From assembly GCA_016194625.1 (NCBI GenBank), contig JACQBB010000147.1, positions 1 to 5,430 on the forward strand: a DNA stretch of 5,430 nucleotides. Direction: 5' to 3'. The translations under genes and the position numbers were made by a program. Source of the stretch: Elusimicrobiota bacterium. GTDB taxonomy: Bacteria; Elusimicrobiota; Elusimicrobia; UBA1565; UBA9628. Below, one piece after another: positions 1 to 5,430 of the stretch. Below the pieces are notes generated by a model. It saw nothing but the letters and a program-made list of their open reading frames with translations. It was not told the DNA's origin and did no database searches. Every line of letters begins with the position of its first letter. Within the stretch, counting starts at the first letter, position 1.

Positions 1-1239
1 CCCGCCAAAGGTTTCGACCGCGTCGAGGACGCGATCGCTGATATCAAGAAAGGCCGGATGGTCGTCGTGGTGGACGACCCCGACCGCGAGAACGAGGGCG
101 ACATCGTCATCGCCGCCGAGAAGTGCGACGTAAAGGCGGTCAACTTCATGGCGGTGCACGCGCGCGGGCTCATCTGCGTGCCCCTGCCGGCCTCGCGCCT
201 GGAGACGCTGAGGCTGCACGCGATGGTGGACCCGTCGAACAACGTGCACGGGCCCGGCGCCGGGCGCGACACGGCCTTCACCGTCTCGGTCGACGCCAAG
301 AAGGGCACCACCACCGGCATCTCGGCCAAGGACCGCGCGGTGACCATCGCCGCCCTGCTCGACCCCAAGACCAAGCCCGCCGACCTGATGCGTCCGGGCC
401 ACATCTTCCCGCTCAAGGCCAAGGAGGGCGGCGTGCTGGTCCGCGCCGGCCACACCGAGGCGGCGGTGGACCTGGCGCGCCTGGCGGGCCTGACGCCCGC
501 CGGCGTCATCTGCGAGATCCTGAACGCCGACGGGACCATGTCGCGCACGGCCCAGCTGATGCGGTTCGCCCACAAGCACAAGCTCAAGATCGTCACCATC
601 GCCGAGCTCATCGACTACCGCCGGCGCAAGGACCGCCTGGTCGAGCGCAAGGCCACCGCGCGCCTGCCCACGCGCTGGGGCGAGTTCGTCATCCGCGTCT
701 ACGAGGAACAGCTCACCGGCAAGGTGCACCTGGCCATGGTCAAGGGCGACGTGGCCGGCGCCAAGGGCGCGCTGGTGCGCGTGCACTCCTCGTGCGTGAC
801 CGGAGACGCGCTGTTCTCGCAGAAGTGCGACTGCGGCATGCAATTGGAGGCGGCGCTCAAGCAGATCGCCGCCGCGGGCAAGGGCGTGCTCGTCTATCTC
901 AACCAGGAAGGACGCGGCATCGGCCTGATCAACAAGATCCGCGCCTACGCGCTCCAGGACAAGGGCCTGGACACCGTCGAGGCCAACCTGAAGCTGGGCC
1001 TCAAGCCCGACCTGCGCGAGTACGGCATCGGCGCGCAGATCCTGGCCGACCAGGGCCTGAGCTCCATCCGCCTGCTCACCAACAACCCGCGCAAGATCGT
1101 CGGCATCGAGGGTTACGGCCTGAAGGTCGTCGAACGCGTGCCCCTCCAGCTTCCCGCCAACCAGCACTCGGCGCGGTACCTGAAGACCAAGAAGGACAAG
1201 ATGGGCCACCTGCTGGACGCCGTCACGGAGGAGCGATGA
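1..1239 (+). CDS. ribBA: Bifunctional riboflavin biosynthesis protein RibBA (3,4-dihydroxy-2-butanone-4-phosphate synthase / GTP cyclohydrolase II), 5'-partial
   Basis: The frame is open from base 1 (412 codons). The residues before the Met at base 58 ([15 protein letters not shown]) match the normal RibB N-terminus, so that Met is internal and only a few residues are missing upstream. The N-terminal half is DHBP synthase, which turns ribulose-5-phosphate into the C4 unit plus formate. It shows the acidic metal/substrate loop [10 protein letters not shown] (codons 25-34), [24 protein letters not shown] and [10 protein letters not shown]. The C-terminal half (from about codon 220) is GTP cyclohydrolase II, which opens GTP to the pyrimidine precursor. 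It has the zinc cysteines Cys265, Cys276 and Cys278 ([15 protein letters not shown]), then QEGRGIGL and RLLTNNPRK, and ends in the usual KMGHLL region. The length agrees with complete RibBA proteins of about 400 residues. Two small oddities: a loop before TAFTVSVD is about six residues longer than I recall in B. subtilis and E. coli, and the residue before QEGR is Asn rather than the common Arg. The enzyme is cytosolic. Its stop overlaps the ribH start by 4 nt. Confidence 0.97.
   Translation, partial: PAKGFDRVEDAIADIKKGRMVVVVDDPDRENEGDIVIAAEKCDVKAVNFMAVHARGLICVPLPASRLETLRLHAMVDPSNNVHGPGAGRDTAFTVSVDAKKGTTTGISAKDRAVTIAALLDPKTKPADLMRPGHIFPLKAKEGGVLVRAGHTEAAVDLARLAGLTPAGVICEILNADGTMSRTAQLMRFAHKHKLKIVTIAELIDYRRRKDRLVERKATARLPTRWGEFVIRVYEEQLTGKVHLAMVKGDVAGAKGALVRVHSSCVTGDALFSQKCDCGMQLEAALKQIAAAGKGVLVYLNQEGRGIGLINKIRAYALQDKGLDTVEANLKLGLKPDLREYGIGAQILADQGLSSIRLLTNNPRKIVGIEGYGLKVVERVPLQLPANQHSARYLKTKKDKMGHLLDAVTEER
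1227..1233 (+). promoter_or_regulatory. Ribosome binding site of ribH
   Basis: GGAGGAG lies inside the last codons of ribBA. The GGAGG core ends 4 nt before the ATG at 1236. The spacing is short, but the match to the anti-Shine-Dalgarno sequence is strong. With the ATGA stop/start overlap it supports coupled translation of RibH after RibBA and fixes the ribH start. Confidence 0.7.
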
Positions 1240-1659
1240 AGAGGGTCGCGGTCGCCGTCTCGCGGTTCAACGAGGAGGTCACCTCGCGCCTGCTGGCGAG
1301 CTGTCTGAAGACCTTCAAGGACGAGGGCTGGAAGGACTCCCAACTGCGCGTCGTCCACGTCCCCGGCGGCTACGAACTGCCGTGGACCGTCAACGAGCTG
1401 GCCCGCACCGGCCGCTACGACGCCGTCGTCGCCTTGGGCTGCGTGCTCAAGGGCGAGACGCCGCAGAACGACCACATCTCCCGCTCGCTGGTCCGGTCCC
1501 TGCACGAGGTCTCGGTGGCGACGCGCGTGCCCGTCATCCTGGGCGTGCTGACCCCGAACACGGAGGCGCAGGCCATGGCGCGCACCAAGGGCGAGCTGGA
1601 CCGCGGCCGCGAGGCCGCGCTGGCGGCGCTCGAGATGGTCGCGCTCCGGGAGGAGTTCC

Positions 1660-1673
<14 letters not shown>
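1236..1673 (+). CDS. ribH: 6,7-dimethyl-8-ribityllumazine synthase
   Basis: This 145-residue protein is typical in length for lumazine synthase. The enzyme condenses 5-amino-6-ribitylamino-uracil with 3,4-dihydroxy-2-butanone-4-phosphate, the product of the RibB half of its neighbour, to give the riboflavin precursor; family members form cytosolic pentamers or 60-mer capsids. Visible motifs are [12 protein letters not shown] near the start (Phe11 is the ring-stacking aromatic of the RFN motif), VPGGYELPW (42-50), [15 protein letters not shown] (68-82), VPVILGVLT (98-106) and EAQAMAR (110-116). The phosphate-binding Arg is kept as Arg116, and the Lys that follows in B. subtilis appears to be Arg123. 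The His that B. subtilis carries in GATTHYD (His88, the proposed general acid/base) is replaced by Gln77 here; a His sits three residues on, at position 80. The ATG overlaps the ribBA stop and has a strong ribosome binding site. The next gene starts 14 nt before this one ends. Family assignment is secure; full activity is not shown by sequence. Confidence 0.95.
1648..1655 (+). promoter_or_regulatory. Ribosome binding site of nusB
   Basis: GGGAGGAG lies within the end of ribH, 4 nt before the GTG at 1660. It decides the start of nusB: the ORF then begins with the arginine-rich stretch expected at a NusB N-terminus, and no ATG is available nearby. Confidence 0.7.

Positions 1674-5430
<3,757 letters not shown>

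Noticed and set aside
58..60. ATG at 58 as the true ribBA start
   Set aside because: The preceding 19 in-frame codons encode the conserved RibB N-terminus ([14 protein letters not shown]), so the real start is upstream of the window.
901..918. Asn instead of Arg before QEGRGIGL in the GTP cyclohydrolase II domain
   Set aside because: I believe this position varies among RibA proteins, and all zinc-binding and other catalytic motifs are intact, so it is noted only in the gene entry.
123..1235. An upstream + strand extension of the ribH frame through ribBA
   Set aside because: The translation is an Arg/Gly/Ala/Pro-rich shadow of ribBA. RibH family sequence begins exactly at the ATG at 1236, which has a strong ribosome binding site.

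Overview
The window is a compact, very GC-rich stretch (roughly two thirds G+C by eye, with strong G/C preference at third codon positions) of a bacterial chromosome. Five genes lie head to tail on the + strand with no intergenic DNA: ribBA (5' end cut by the window) - ribH - nusB - ligA - purH (3' end cut by the window). Every junction is an overlap: 4 nt (ATGA), 14 nt, 26 nt and 4 nt (GTGA). This strongly suggests one transcript with translational coupling. No promoter, terminator, riboswitch, RNA gene, repeat, mobile element or CRISPR array was seen, and no non-coding stretch exceeds a few bases.

Region by region: 1-1239 is the bifunctional riboflavin enzyme RibBA (DHBP synthase plus GTP cyclohydrolase II). 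1236-1673 is lumazine synthase RibH, which joins the RibBA-derived C4 unit to the pyrimidine arm. 1660-2121 is the antitermination factor NusB, a common neighbour of ribH. 2096-4096 is a full-length NAD-dependent DNA ligase LigA with all its domains. 4093-5430 is most of a divergent PurH, the bifunctional enzyme of the last two steps of IMP synthesis. Two links make metabolic sense. PurH leads to IMP and then GTP, and GTP is the substrate of the GTP cyclohydrolase II half of RibBA. NusB and LigA are housekeeping information-processing genes riding in the same operon.

The organism is a bacterium: NAD-dependent ligase, NusB and fused RibBA are all bacterial traits. The ribH-nusB-ligA-purH order, the high GC and the lysine-rich protein tails are compatible with a poorly sampled lineage such as the GC-rich Elusimicrobiota. 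That placement is only a guess from sequence flavour.

Nothing here looks like a new defence, mobile or RNA system; these are core genes. The points worth a second look are in the enzymes. RibH has Gln where the catalytic His normally sits. PurH has lost several residues usually considered important in both of its active sites, and its cyclohydrolase domain is shortened, although its reading frame is intact.
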